From RGIG8775 sp045660295 (GTDB taxonomy: Bacteria > Bacillota > Clostridia > Oscillospirales > CAG-272), in NCBI GenBank assembly GCA_045660295.1, contig JAZRDN010000052.1:1-43828 (forward strand): a DNA stretch of 43,828 nucleotides. Reading direction: 5' to 3'. Both the position numbers and the translations under genes were made by a program. Shown piece after piece: positions 14,868 through 23,059 of the stretch (within the stretch, counting starts at the first letter, position 1; each line of letters opens with the position of its first letter). The notes beneath the pieces are model-generated. The model was not told the origin of the DNA. It saw only the letters and a list, made by a program, of their open reading frames with translations, and ran no database searches.

Positions 14868-16061
14868 TTAAAAGAGCTTTGCAAGTCCGCCCTTTGAGGT
14901 CTCTCTGTAGTGGGAGTTTATGTCCTTTCCTGTTTCGTACATGGTCTTTACCACCATATCAAAGGATATCTTTCTTGTTCCCGTAAGGAAATTAGCCAGC
15001 GAAATTGCGTTTATGGCACGCATTGCCGCAACGGCGTTGCGCTCAATACAGGGTATCTGCACCAGACCGCAAACAGGGTCGCAGGTAAGCCCAAGCATGT
15101 GCTCAAGCGACATCTCGGCGGCGTACTCTATCTGGTCTATTCCCATTTCAAAAAGCTCGGCAAGGGCTGCCGCCGCCATGGCGCAGGCAGTTCCTATCTC
15201 TGCCTGACATCCGCATTCCGCGCCCGAAATAGATGCGTTCTGCTTTACCATGTTGCCTATAAGACCTCCGACGGCAAGGGCGTCGATGACCTTTGCGTCA
15301 GAAAAGCCCTTCTTTTCCTGCATATATTTCAGCACCGACGGAAGCACGGCGCAAGCGCCGCAGGTAGGCGCGGTGACTATAGTTCCGCAGTCGGCGTTAT
15401 GCTCGGCGGCGGCAAAGGCGTAGGCGCAGACTATTCGATTTTCACGGGTCTCGGGCAACTCGTCTATATGTCTGCGGTGGTAAAGGAGCTGAGCCACGCG
15501 CTGAACGCCAAGCCCTCCGGGCAGAACGCCGGTAGTGGTGAGACCCGACTGTATTTCAGCCTTCATAGTCTCCCATATTTCGTAAAGAAAGCTCTTTATC
15601 TCGCTGTCCTCGTGTTCGTAAACGTAGTCACAGAGGCGGATATTTTTTGAATTACAGTAATCGGCTATCTCCCTAAAGCATTTGTGGTCATATATCTCGG
15701 GCTTGTCGGCCTCGGGGTGACCCTCTATGCGGATATCGCCTCCGCCAACCGAAAGAATACGCTTGCGAAGAAGCTCTGCGCCGTTTTTATAGGCGATAAA
15801 GTCCATTGTGTTCTCATGCGGAAGCCCCAAGGTCTCAGTGTCAAACACCACATTTACATGACGCTCGCCAAAGGTCATTTCAATGGCGGCATCGGTCTGA
15901 TGCCCCTTGCCCGTAAGCGCCAGCGAGCCGTAAAGTATAACAGTATAGCTATCCGCGCCCTCTGTCCGCTCAATAAAATATCTGCAAGCCCTCTCGGGTC
16001 CCATGGTATGGGAGCTGGAGGGTCCTCTGCCTATTTTGTAAAGCTCACGAAGTGATTTCAT
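14868..16061 (-). CDS. sdaA: L-serine ammonia-lyase, single-chain iron-sulfur type
   Basis: 397 residues. Deaminates L-serine to pyruvate and ammonia using a 4Fe-4S cluster. The N-terminal beta domain begins SLRELYKIGRGPSSSHTMGP, a diagnostic motif, and the C-terminal alpha domain has the cluster cysteines in PTCGACAVLP, CGCQAEIG and CDPVCGLVQIPC. Alpha and beta domains are fused in one chain of somewhat short length compared with the ~455-residue E. coli SdaA. Translation starts at the ATG at 16061 behind AAAGGA. It is followed on the same strand by the LtaS-like gene and preceded by a MATE gene. Confidence 0.94.
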   Translation of the reverse strand: MKSLRELYKIGRGPSSSHTMGPERACRYFIERTEGADSYTVILYGSLALTGKGHQTDAAIEMTFGERHVNVVFDTETLGLPHENTMDFIAYKNGAELLRKRILSVGGGDIRIEGHPEADKPEIYDHKCFREIADYCNSKNIRLCDYVYEHEDSEIKSFLYEIWETMKAEIQSGLTTTGVLPGGLGVQRVAQLLYHRRHIDELPETRENRIVCAYAFAAAEHNADCGTIVTAPTCGACAVLPSVLKYMQEKKGFSDAKVIDALAVGGLIGNMVKQNASISGAECGCQAEIGTACAMAAAALAELFEMGIDQIEYAAEMSLEHMLGLTCDPVCGLVQIPCIERNAVAAMRAINAISLANFLTGTRKISFDMVVKTMYETGKDINSHYRETSKGGLAKLF

Positions 16062-16116
16062 TTGTTATCCTTTCTGCCTTTTTTGGCGCTCATGCATGTT
16101 TTTTGCATTATTTTTA

Positions 16117-16145
16117 TTGACACAAGAGGTTAATTTTGATATACT
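16117..16145 (+). promoter_or_regulatory. Near-consensus promoter pointing antisense into the MATE gene
   Basis: Plus strand perfect TTGACA (16117-16122), a 17-bp spacer and TATACT (16140-16145). No plus-strand gene follows; transcription would run opposite to the MATE gene from its 3' end. Confidence 0.6.
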
Positions 16146-17538
16146 ATACACGAACGTCAAGTCTGCCCGACAACAGCTTTTTGCGGACCATAAGGTAGTA
16201 GACCGCGTTGCCCGCGAAGGCTATCGTCCACGTAACGGGATAAGACAGATAGAGCCAGAACGTGTTTTCGGGTGTCTCGGGAGAACCGGGGAAGATGCGG
16301 CATACGGTAAATATCCATATAACTCTGAAAAGGCAGGTTCCTATAAGCACGATAAGCGTAGGCGCTATCTGCTTTCCTATACCCTTATTAAAGGACGCTG
16401 CGGTGTCCATAAGACCGCAAAGGAAGTAGGGCGCGCAGACCACCCAAAGGCGGCGCATTCCCGCCTCGACCACAAGGGGCGCGTCGGGAGTATAGAAATT
16501 AAGCAGAGGTCTGCCGAATATCATTGCCACGGTTGAAGTAGTTATTCCAACAGCGGAAACCAAGCCCAAGCCGCAAAGAAGAACCTTGTCGAGCCTGTGG
16601 TACTTGCCCGCGCCCATGTTCTGCCCTGCAAATACGATTATCGCCTGCGAGACCGAGTAGATACACATATACACAAAGCCGTCTACGTTTGCCGCCGTGG
16701 CGTGACCCGATATGACGGTATCGCCAAAGGAGTTGACCGTTGACTGGATAAGCACGTTTGAGAAGGCGAAAAGCATGGATTGCAGACCCGATGGAATACC
16801 TACGCGCAAAATTCTGATAACAGAGTCGGTGCGCGGTCTGAGATTTGTAAGGTCAAGTCGGCAAAGCCCCTTGGTCTTAAACATATAGACGATAGCAAGT
16901 ATCATCGAAACGTACTGCGAAGCCGCTGTGGATATACCCACGCCTACTGCGCCCATGCCGAAAGCGATTACCATAACCAGATTAAGGATAACGTTTACAA
17001 CGCCCGACACAGCAAGGAAGATAAGAGGTCTGGTGGTGTCGCCCGACGAGCGGATAGCCGCCGCGGCGTAGTTATAGACCATGCAGGCGGGAACGCCGAC
17101 GAAATAGGCTTTCATATACGGAACCGCCTCGGCAAGCACGTTATCGGGAGTTCCCATAAGTCCAAGGAGAGGCTCGGCGAAAATAAAGCCGAACACCGCC
17201 ACCGCAACGCCGACAACGGCGGAAAAGGAAACGGCGGTATGTACTACTCTTTGAAGTCTTTCGTGGTCACCGCTTCCGATGTCGTGGGCAACCGAAACTC
17301 CGACACCCACCGAAAGTCCCATGGCGGTATTTACTATCAGATTTATAAGAGAACCGCAAGCACCCACCGCGCCGACGGCGATATCACCGTTTTCGGCATA
17401 GCGTCCAACCACCGCGATATCCGCGGCGTTAAAGAACAGCTGTAGTATGCCCGTAAGCATAATTGGAAGCGCGAACATAAATATCTTTCCGAACAGCGGC
17501 CCCTCGGTCATATTGGTATCGTGATGCTTTCTTATCAT
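16144..17538 (-). CDS. MATE family efflux transporter
   Basis: 464 residues from the ATG at 17538 behind AGGTG; an ATG 45 bases further out lacks a ribosome binding site. Twelve membrane helices are expected. The MATE pattern is clear: N-terminal TEGPLFGKIFMFALPIMLTGILQ-type start, two homologous halves, ADIAVVGRYA in the first half and QAIIVFAGQNMGAGKY in the second. These exporters expel cationic drugs or metabolites in exchange for Na+ or H+. It is followed on the same strand by sdaA after 82 bp, and has its own promoter at 17588-17616. Confidence 0.93.
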   Translation of the reverse strand: MIRKHHDTNMTEGPLFGKIFMFALPIMLTGILQLFFNAADIAVVGRYAENGDIAVGAVGACGSLINLIVNTAMGLSVGVGVSVAHDIGSGDHERLQRVVHTAVSFSAVVGVAVAVFGFIFAEPLLGLMGTPDNVLAEAVPYMKAYFVGVPACMVYNYAAAAIRSSGDTTRPLIFLAVSGVVNVILNLVMVIAFGMGAVGVGISTAASQYVSMILAIVYMFKTKGLCRLDLTNLRPRTDSVIRILRVGIPSGLQSMLFAFSNVLIQSTVNSFGDTVISGHATAANVDGFVYMCIYSVSQAIIVFAGQNMGAGKYHRLDKVLLCGLGLVSAVGITTSTVAMIFGRPLLNFYTPDAPLVVEAGMRRLWVVCAPYFLCGLMDTAASFNKGIGKQIAPTLIVLIGTCLFRVIWIFTVCRIFPGSPETPENTFWLYLSYPVTWTIAFAGNAVYYLMVRKKLLSGRLDVRV

Positions 17539-17587
17539 TTTTTCACCTATGTACAGACTGAATTTTGGGATATCTCCAAGCATATTA

Positions 17588-17616
17588 AGTATACTACCAA
17601 ATCATAATTTTTTCAA
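17588..17616 (-). promoter_or_regulatory. Sigma-A promoter of the MATE gene
   Basis: On the minus strand, TTGAAA (17611-17616), a 17-bp spacer and TATACT (17588-17593). Confidence 0.75.
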
Positions 17617-17671
17617 TAGTTTTTCCGTAAGTTTTTATATATTTTCACAACCCAAGAAAGGAAGAAAACAA

Positions 17672-17881
17672 AATGCTTGAACGAAGAAAAATATCTGTCG
17701 ACCCGCAACGACGCCGAGTGTGAAACAGGCGGGCAAAATCAAAACTGTTACCGTTAAGGACAACCTTAAACGAAGTTATCATATTGACCTCGGCGAAAGC
17801 TACGACACTATCCGTCTCGTACCGCTTTCAAACCGGGGAGAAAGAGAGGAAACAAAGGTAGTATCCTTTGACTTTAACTAA
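17672..17881 (+). pseudogene. Remnant of a secreted or sugar-binding protein gene
   Basis: A ribosome binding site (AAAGGAAG) and ATG at 17672 start a frame that stops after 16 codons. A shifted frame from 17720 then reads 53 codons to a TAA at 17879, ending in DTIRLVPLSNRGEREETKVVSFDFN-like sequence, which has the look of a C-terminal beta-sandwich of a carbohydrate-active or surface protein. The gene body appears deleted, leaving only its two ends. The stop lies one base before the ATG of the chromate transporter gene. I cannot name the parent family with confidence. Confidence 0.5.
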
Positions 17882-17882
17882 A

Positions 17883-18461
17883 ATGCTTAAAAAACTTTTA
17901 AAACTTTTTCTTGTTTACATGAAGATAGGACTCTTCACCTTCGGCGGCGGCTACGCCATGATAGCGCTTATTGAGGACGAGATAGTCTCAAAGCGCGGCT
18001 GGATAACAAAGGAGGAGCTCGCCGACATCGTTGTTATCGCCGAGTCCACCCCCGGACCTATCGCGATAAACTGCTCGACCTACGTAGGCTACAAGATAGG
18101 TGGATTTATCGGCTCAGCGGTTGCCACCACGGCGGTGGTAATTCCCTCTTTTGTTATCATTTACGTAATCTCGCTCTTTATCGAGGCGTTCCTTGCTATC
18201 GAGCTGATTAAGTCCGCCTTTTACGGCATCAACTGCGCGGTAGGGCTTATCATCGTCAGAACAGGCATCAAAATGCTTAAGAGCTTCAAGAAAACACCGC
18301 TTTCGATTACGTGTTTCGTTATTTCGGTGACGGGGCTTCTGGCGGTCAATTTCTTCGCGCTCAACTTCTCGCCTATCTGGTTCGTGTTCGCGGGCGTGAT
18401 TATCGGTATCATGGCTTGCTTTATACCAAAGCTTGAAAGAAAAGGAGGAGAGGACAAATGA
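17883..18461 (+). CDS. Chromate transporter, short-chain subunit 1
   Basis: 192 residues from the ATG at 17883; a TTG at 17868 behind AAAGG is a possible alternative start. One CHR domain with the signature FGGGYAMIALIEDE (about residues 20-33) and AESTPGPIAINCSTYVGY (about 55-72), and roughly six helices. In short-chain CHR systems two homologous half-size proteins act as one antiporter; the second half is encoded by the overlapping next gene. Substrate may be chromate or sulfate-like oxyanions. No Shine-Dalgarno sits directly before the ATG, and decayed gene remnants flank the pair. Confidence 0.9.
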   Translation: MLKKLLKLFLVYMKIGLFTFGGGYAMIALIEDEIVSKRGWITKEELADIVVIAESTPGPIAINCSTYVGYKIGGFIGSAVATTAVVIPSFVIIYVISLFIEAFLAIELIKSAFYGINCAVGLIIVRTGIKMLKSFKKTPLSITCFVISVTGLLAVNFFALNFSPIWFVFAGVIIGIMACFIPKLERKGGEDK

Positions 18462-19027
18462 TTTTGCTTGAGCTTTTCCTCACCTGCTTCAAGGTAGGAC
18501 TTTTCACAATCGGCGGCGGCGCCGCCATCATTCCCATTCTCCAACAGGAGGTGGTGGCAAAGGGCTGGATAAGCATGGACGAGATTTTGACCTACATCGC
18601 TATCTCCGAGTCCACACCCGGACCTATCGCAATAAACATGGCTACCTTTGTCGGCTCGTCTCAGGCGGGCTTCCTCGGCTCGCTCTGCGCCACACTCGGC
18701 ATGGTAATGCCCTCGTTTATAATCATTCTCATTATCGCAAAATTCTTCTCTAAATTCGCCGAAAACCGATACATCAAAACAGTTCTCGTTTCAATCCGAC
18801 CCTTTGTGGTGGGAATGATACTTTCGGCGGGTATTTACCTTATGCTCTCCGCGGTGGGTGTCCGCGCGCTTGACAGTATGGCGCTTGATTTGAGAGGAAT
18901 TATCCTCACCGCCGCACTCGCGGTGATAATGCTCGCATACAAAAAGATATTCAAAAAGCCTATCCCCGTAATAATGTTCATCGTAATCGCGGCATGTGTG
19001 GGCATGCTGTCATCTTTGATAAAATAA
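18458..19027 (+). CDS. Chromate transporter, short-chain subunit 2
   Basis: 189 residues. The ATG at 18458 overlaps the stop of the first subunit (ATGA), behind AAAGGAGG, so the two are translationally coupled and most likely form a heterodimer. It has the same domain signatures: IGGGAAIIPILQQE (about 21-34) and SESTPGPIAINMATFVG (about 50-66). Sequence similarity between the halves shows an old duplication. No ChrB-type regulator is present. A ribosome binding site and a short orphan start codon (19040) follow it, belonging to a broken gene. Confidence 0.9.
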   Translation: MILLELFLTCFKVGLFTIGGGAAIIPILQQEVVAKGWISMDEILTYIAISESTPGPIAINMATFVGSSQAGFLGSLCATLGMVMPSFIIILIIAKFFSKFAENRYIKTVLVSIRPFVVGMILSAGIYLMLSAVGVRALDSMALDLRGIILTAALAVIMLAYKKIFKKPIPVIMFIVIAACVGMLSSLIK

Positions 19028-19039
19028 AGGAGAAAAATC

Positions 19040-19264
19040 ATGAAAAAGTATCCTTTGCCCGAGGGCGGCAAGGTGCGAGGGGATAGCTTGACGAAATCGG
19101 GGTGCTCATCAATCATTTTAGCCTTTGGACCGCAGTGCATATAAACAAGGTCGAGCATGACCTTAAGTCCCAAGGAGTGGGCTTTTTTCACAAAGCTGTC
19201 AAAGTCGGCTTCATTGCCGTATTCGGGGTCTATCTCAAAATAATCGCTTTCCGCCGCAACATGG
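19040..19264. pseudogene. Broken gene ends: plus-strand gene start fused to inverted GH13 amylase fragment
   Basis: At 19028-19042 an AAAGGAG and ATG begin a plus-strand frame (MKKYPLPEGGKV) that is lost after about 13 codons. From about 19264 down to 19079 the minus strand reads about 62 codons of a glycoside hydrolase family 13 barrel, including SDYFEIDPEYGNEADF and KVMLDLVYMH, equivalent to the first conserved GH13 region. It has no start, no end and no catalytic residues. The two fragments meet head to head, evidence of deletion and inversion. Confidence 0.7.
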
Positions 19265-19271
19265 CGGGCTG

Positions 19272-19300
19272 TTGACTAAATGACAAAAATGTGGTAAAAT
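19272..19300 (+). promoter_or_regulatory. Sigma-A promoter of gpsA
   Basis: TTGACT (19272-19277), a 17-bp spacer and TAAAAT (19295-19300), 28 bases before the ATG. Confidence 0.8.
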
Positions 19301-19327
19301 ATAAAAAAACACCCACGGAGAGAAAAT

Positions 19328-20290
19328 ATGAAAATTACTGTTATCGGTTGCGGACGTTGGGGAACGTTCTTAACCTGGTATCTTGATAAGATAGGTCATT
19401 CGGTGACCCTGTACGGACGTGAAGGCTCGCGCAACATGGGAGAGCTTCTCGCCACACGCCAAAACTCGCTTTTAAGGCTCCCCGAAAGCGTTGCCCTTTC
19501 TACCGACATCGGCTCTGTTGAGGGAGCGGACGCGGTGGTCATTTCGGTTGACTCACAAGGGCTGCGCGGAGTTTTCGGCGAGCTGGCGGAAAAAGGGCTG
19601 ACCGACCGTGATTTTGTGCTTTGCATGAAAGGAATTGAGATCTCCACAGGCAAACGGCTCACCGAGGTGGCAGGCGAATTTATCACAGGCGGCGGTCGTG
19701 TTGCCGTATGGCTTGGCCCCGGTCACGTTCAGGAGTTTTACTCGGGAATCCCCAACTGCATGGTTATAGACAGCGCTGACGAGGGCTTTAAAAAGAAGCT
19801 GGTAGACGAAATTTCAAGCGAGCTTATCCGCCTTTATTACGGAGACGACCTTATCGGCAACGAGATAGGCGCGGCGGCAAAAAACGTCATCGGCATAGCC
19901 GCGGGTATGCTTGACGGGCGTTCGCTTTCGTCGCTCAAGGGCGCGCTTATGGCGCGCGGAGCGCGCGAGGTAGCACGTCTCATTCGCGCCATGGGCGGCA
20001 ACGAGCTTTCGGCTTACGGACTCTGCCACCTTGGCGACTACGAGGCAACCGTGTTCTCAAAATTCAGCCACAACCGCCGCTTTGGCGAAGCCTTTATCAC
20101 AGGCGAAAAATGCGATGGACTTGCCGAGGGCTACTACACTGTCCGCGCGCTTATGAATCTTTGCGAGAAGCACGGCGTAGAGATGCCCATATGCAATGCG
20201 GTATATGAAATTCTGTACAACAACAAAAAGCCCGACGAGGAGCTTGACGCTCTTTTCACCAGACGCCCAAAGCGTGAATTTTATCCGTAA
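19328..20290 (+). CDS. gpsA: NAD(P)H-dependent glycerol-3-phosphate dehydrogenase
   Basis: 320 residues, normal GpsA length. Makes sn-glycerol 3-phosphate from dihydroxyacetone phosphate for phospholipid synthesis. The N-terminal Rossmann motif is VIGCGRWGTFL, a close variant of GxGxxG (the middle glycine pattern reads GCGRWG). The catalytic domain has the family segment GNEIGAAAKNVIGIAAGMLDG with the catalytic lysine, and LGDYEATVFSKFSHNRRFGE. The gene is monocistronic with its own promoter and GGAGAG ribosome binding site, flanked by a broken gene and by a dispersed repeat. Confidence 0.93.
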   Translation: MKITVIGCGRWGTFLTWYLDKIGHSVTLYGREGSRNMGELLATRQNSLLRLPESVALSTDIGSVEGADAVVISVDSQGLRGVFGELAEKGLTDRDFVLCMKGIEISTGKRLTEVAGEFITGGGRVAVWLGPGHVQEFYSGIPNCMVIDSADEGFKKKLVDEISSELIRLYYGDDLIGNEIGAAAKNVIGIAAGMLDGRSLSSLKGALMARGAREVARLIRAMGGNELSAYGLCHLGDYEATVFSKFSHNRRFGEAFITGEKCDGLAEGYYTVRALMNLCEKHGVEMPICNAVYEILYNNKKPDEELDALFTRRPKREFYP

Positions 20291-20477
20291 AGTTAGTTCT
20301 TTGTTGGTGGTGTCGCTTTTTTGAAAAAAAGCTCCGCAAAAAACTTTTGGCGCGGTAAAAGTATTTATTGGGGGCTATGCCTCTGTCCATAATTTGCGAC
20401 AACTGCTTGGGATATTTAGAGAGCAGCCATAGCAATAGCTCCCGCAAGCGCCCGTGCCCCTTCCCCAAACGCTCCAC
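20291..20477. repeat. Dispersed intergenic repeat, copy A
   Basis: About 187 bp strongly similar to 26043-26230. Shared blocks include GGTGGTGTCGCTTTTTTG, AAAAAAAGCTCCGCAAAAAAC, TTTGCGACAACTGC, GGCTCCCGCAAGCG-like and CCCCAAACGCTCCAC. No coding frame is conserved. The end of copy A repeats its own start (AAAGTTAGTT at about 20288 and 20478), as for a target duplication or tandem unit. Confidence 0.85.
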
Positions 20478-20542
20478 AAAGTTAGTTTTGAGTTACTAAA
20501 AACGCATCGGGAGCAAAAGATTCTATTCAGCTAACACTGACT

Positions 20543-20578
20543 AAAAAAGGAGTTGTCTCAATGAGACAACTCCTTTTT
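20543..20578. terminator. Bidirectional terminator between gpsA side and the lipoprotein gene
   Basis: AAAAAAGGAGTTGTCTCA and its complement form a near-perfect stem at 20543-20578 with A and T runs on both sides. Confidence 0.9.
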
Positions 20579-20611
20579 TACATGCGATATAATCGCATCT
20601 ATATGCAAAAA

Positions 20612-21379
20612 TTACTCAACAACTGTGATAGCTGTGATGTGAGGCTGAACGCCCTGATACCAGTACAAGAAACCTTCCAAGTCAAGCTTATCGCCGACCT
20701 GAAGATTCTGAACCGCCTTATAAACATCGGTGTTCTCGTTGCACAAATAATACTCAACTACAAACGTGTAGGTCTGTCCATTTGCGGAAGCACTGAAATA
20801 AAGGTCACAATCAGTTCCCTCGGCACCGGAGCCGTCCCAGCTATAAAGGAATGTGTGCTCGTTTCCGGCTGCATCCATAGAAGCCTCAACGGTCATGCCT
20901 TTGAAAGTCGCAAACTGATTCTGATAGTTGATAAGCTCCTCTGTGCCAAGAAGATCGGTTGCGTCGATAGGCTCAGCGATGTATGTGTCAGCACCCTCGA
21001 TGAACTCAAACGTACCGTCTGTGATCTCAATTTCGCCATCCCATATTGTCTTGTCACCGGTTACTCTAATCTTTGTACCGGGAACAAGCTTTGCGCTGTC
21101 TTCCTCAGAGCAAGCAAGCTTGTAAAGGAAGTAAGCTCCGTCCTTATCCTGTGTGTAAACAGTTATCTCGTTATTCCACCAGGACTGTGTTGCCTGAACA
21201 TAAGCCTCAATAGTAACGAGTGTACTAACCTCAGCAGCCGCATACTCAGCGTATGTCATTACTGTGGGTGTGACAGGATCGTCTGTTACGGTAGGCTCTG
21301 TTGTATCCTCAGGTCCGCCGCAGGCTACCATTGCAACGAGCATAAGCGTTGCGAGAAGAAGTGCAAGAATCTTTTTCAT
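20612..21379 (-). CDS. Secreted lipoprotein of unknown function with OB-like repeats
   Basis: 255 residues from the ATG at 21379 behind AAGGAG. A lipoprotein signal with lipobox LVAMVAC puts the lipidated cysteine at Cys20. A Thr/Pro/Asp-rich linker follows (to about residue 42), then two similar beta-rich segments, each running from a VTIEAYVQ- or ATFKGMTVE-like strand to a GTKIRVTG or GDKLDLEG turn. This pattern resembles bacterial OB-fold extracellular modules. Located on the outer face of the membrane; ligand unknown. It has its own promoter (21414-21442) and terminator, next to the ABC importer operon but separated from it by only 66 bp. Confidence 0.8.
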   Translation of the reverse strand: MKKILALLLATLMLVAMVACGGPEDTTEPTVTDDPVTPTVMTYAEYAAAEVSTLVTIEAYVQATQSWWNNEITVYTQDKDGAYFLYKLACSEEDSAKLVPGTKIRVTGDKTIWDGEIEITDGTFEFIEGADTYIAEPIDATDLLGTEELINYQNQFATFKGMTVEASMDAAGNEHTFLYSWDGSGAEGTDCDLYFSASANGQTYTFVVEYYLCNENTDVYKAVQNLQVGDKLDLEGFLYWYQGVQPHITAITVVE

Positions 21380-21413
21380 TTTAAATTCTCCTTTTTGATA
21401 AATTATTGTATCT

Positions 21414-21442
21414 ATTATACTAACTTTTTCTGAAAAAGTCAA
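21414..21442 (-). promoter_or_regulatory. Sigma-A promoter of the lipoprotein gene
   Basis: On the minus strand, TTGACT (21437-21442), a 17-bp spacer and perfect TATAAT (21414-21419). It lies right behind the stop of the solute-binding protein gene. Confidence 0.85.
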
Positions 21443-21445
21443 TAT

Positions 21446-23059
21446 CTACACGTCTTTTTTTTGCTTATTTCGATTTTTTATTGTTTTTAGACTAAAATAT
21501 ATACCCATAAATCCCCAAATTCCCACAAGTGTAACAATCAAAACCACAGACGCTGTGGGGAGAGGACCCAAGTCTGCGCGACCGTCTCCTCTGCTCTGCC
21601 CCGCCTCATCAAGGTGGTAGAGCGAGTTTATATTGGAATAGAGCTTGTCAAAATACGCGTCGTCCACAGTTTCCTTGCGTCTTACCGATTTGGTGACGTT
21701 CTCTATGAGCTGTCCCGATGCGTCTCTGAGCGAAGCCGAGCCGTTGAACACGGGGGTAACAAAGGTATTTTCGACATTATTTAACAAGAGCTTGGTGGCT
21801 TTTATCTTTACCTCATAATAGAACTTGTCGTCCTCACCCTCGCGTGACAGATAGTCAAGGTATTCCGCGCTTTCCTGCGCCTTTGAGGTTACGGGAGCGT
21901 AGCCCTCTGTGCTTGAATATGCTATCTGCACGTCGTTTGTCAACAGATACTGAGCAAAGAGCCACGAGGCAAGCACCTCTTGGGGGTCATCCTTATTGAA
22001 CACGCACAGCGAGGGACCTTGGGATATCATCTGCGGATTTTCGGGGTCTGCCTGCGGAATTGTCATAACCGCCGTCTCAAAGCGCACCAGCTTATCCTCG
22101 CTGATGTCGAGAAGGGGCGCGTCAGAGCCCATCCATGTTGCTCCCGCGGTGGAGTCTATCGCGAAAATGCACTGACCCGCGTTTAAGAAGTTCGCGGGAT
22201 AACCCGAAATTTTAAAGGTACTGAAAGCCCCTGTTTTGGTATGCTCTGCCACGGTCTTCAAGAGGGCTTCGGTATCCTCGTTGAATATCAGTATGTCCCC
22301 CATCTGTGAGGAATATCCCGCGTCGCTTTGCTTAAGGTACTGTATCATCATATTGTCGGTGGATTTGTAGATAATGGGAAGCATTACCTTTTGTCCGTTG
22401 ACAGCAAAGTTTCCGTCCGCGTCCTTTGCGGTCGCCGCCTCGGCTACCTCCCACATGAACTCCCACGTGAGGGTTTCGGGAAGCGTAAAGCCAAGCTTTT
22501 CCACAAAGGTCTTATTGACGTAGCACGCCTCGGTGGAGCGCATAAAGGGTATGGCGTAATACTCGCCGTCTATCTTACACTCATCGAGAAATTTCGGAAT
22601 TATTTCGTCCTTTGAGGGCGCGTCAAATCTGACTTCGCCGCCGCCGAGACCGTATTTTTCGTCCTCAAACAGAGTGTCAAGCGGAACCACCACGTTCTCA
22701 CCCGTTTTATAAGTGGCGATATGGTCGGGATAGGTGATACACACGTTAGGAGTAGTGCCTGTGGCGATATTGGTTATAACATCCTGATATATTCTGCCGT
22801 AATCGGTATAAAGGCGAAGATTGACCTTAACGTTGGGGTAAATCGCCTCAAAATCCTCGACCGCTTTTTTGTAAATATTGACCTGAGTAAGGTTGGTGTC
22901 GTTTTTAGCCCAAAAGGTTATCTCGTAATTCTTTGAGGTATCAAATTCGCTCGGCACGTCAAAGGCATTGTTCTTTTTTGAGCCGTGACAAGCGGGCAGA
23001 AGCGCGCTCAAGGCAAGCGCACAAAGCAGAAGGCAGATAATTTTCGCAAATTTTCTCAT
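21446..23059 (-). CDS. ABC importer extracellular solute-binding protein with C-terminal membrane helix
   Basis: 537 residues. Lipoprotein signal with lipobox ALLPAC (Cys24). Type 1 (UgpB/MalE-like) binding domain from about residue 40 to 440, with the typical opening YEITFWAKNDTNLTQ and FEAIYPNVKV. Unusually it ends with a transmembrane helix (about 503-526) and a basic tail NRNKQKKD, so it may be anchored at both ends. It is the last gene of the importer operon, overlapping the preceding permease gene by 4 bases (ATGA). Substrate is likely a sugar, oligosaccharide or glycerol phosphate; sequence alone does not decide. Confidence 0.9.
   Translation of the reverse strand: MRKFAKIICLLLCALALSALLPACHGSKKNNAFDVPSEFDTSKNYEITFWAKNDTNLTQVNIYKKAVEDFEAIYPNVKVNLRLYTDYGRIYQDVITNIATGTTPNVCITYPDHIATYKTGENVVVPLDTLFEDEKYGLGGGEVRFDAPSKDEIIPKFLDECKIDGEYYAIPFMRSTEACYVNKTFVEKLGFTLPETLTWEFMWEVAEAATAKDADGNFAVNGQKVMLPIIYKSTDNMMIQYLKQSDAGYSSQMGDILIFNEDTEALLKTVAEHTKTGAFSTFKISGYPANFLNAGQCIFAIDSTAGATWMGSDAPLLDISEDKLVRFETAVMTIPQADPENPQMISQGPSLCVFNKDDPQEVLASWLFAQYLLTNDVQIAYSSTEGYAPVTSKAQESAEYLDYLSREGEDDKFYYEVKIKATKLLLNNVENTFVTPVFNGSASLRDASGQLIENVTKSVRRKETVDDAYFDKLYSNINSLYHLDEAGQSRGDGRADLGPLPTASVVLIVTLVGIWGFMGIYFSLKTIKNRNKQKKDV

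Noticed and set aside
17883..19027. Frameshifted single chromate transporter gene
   Set aside because: Each half has its own complete start and domain, and the ATGA overlap is the normal form of short-chain CHR gene pairs.
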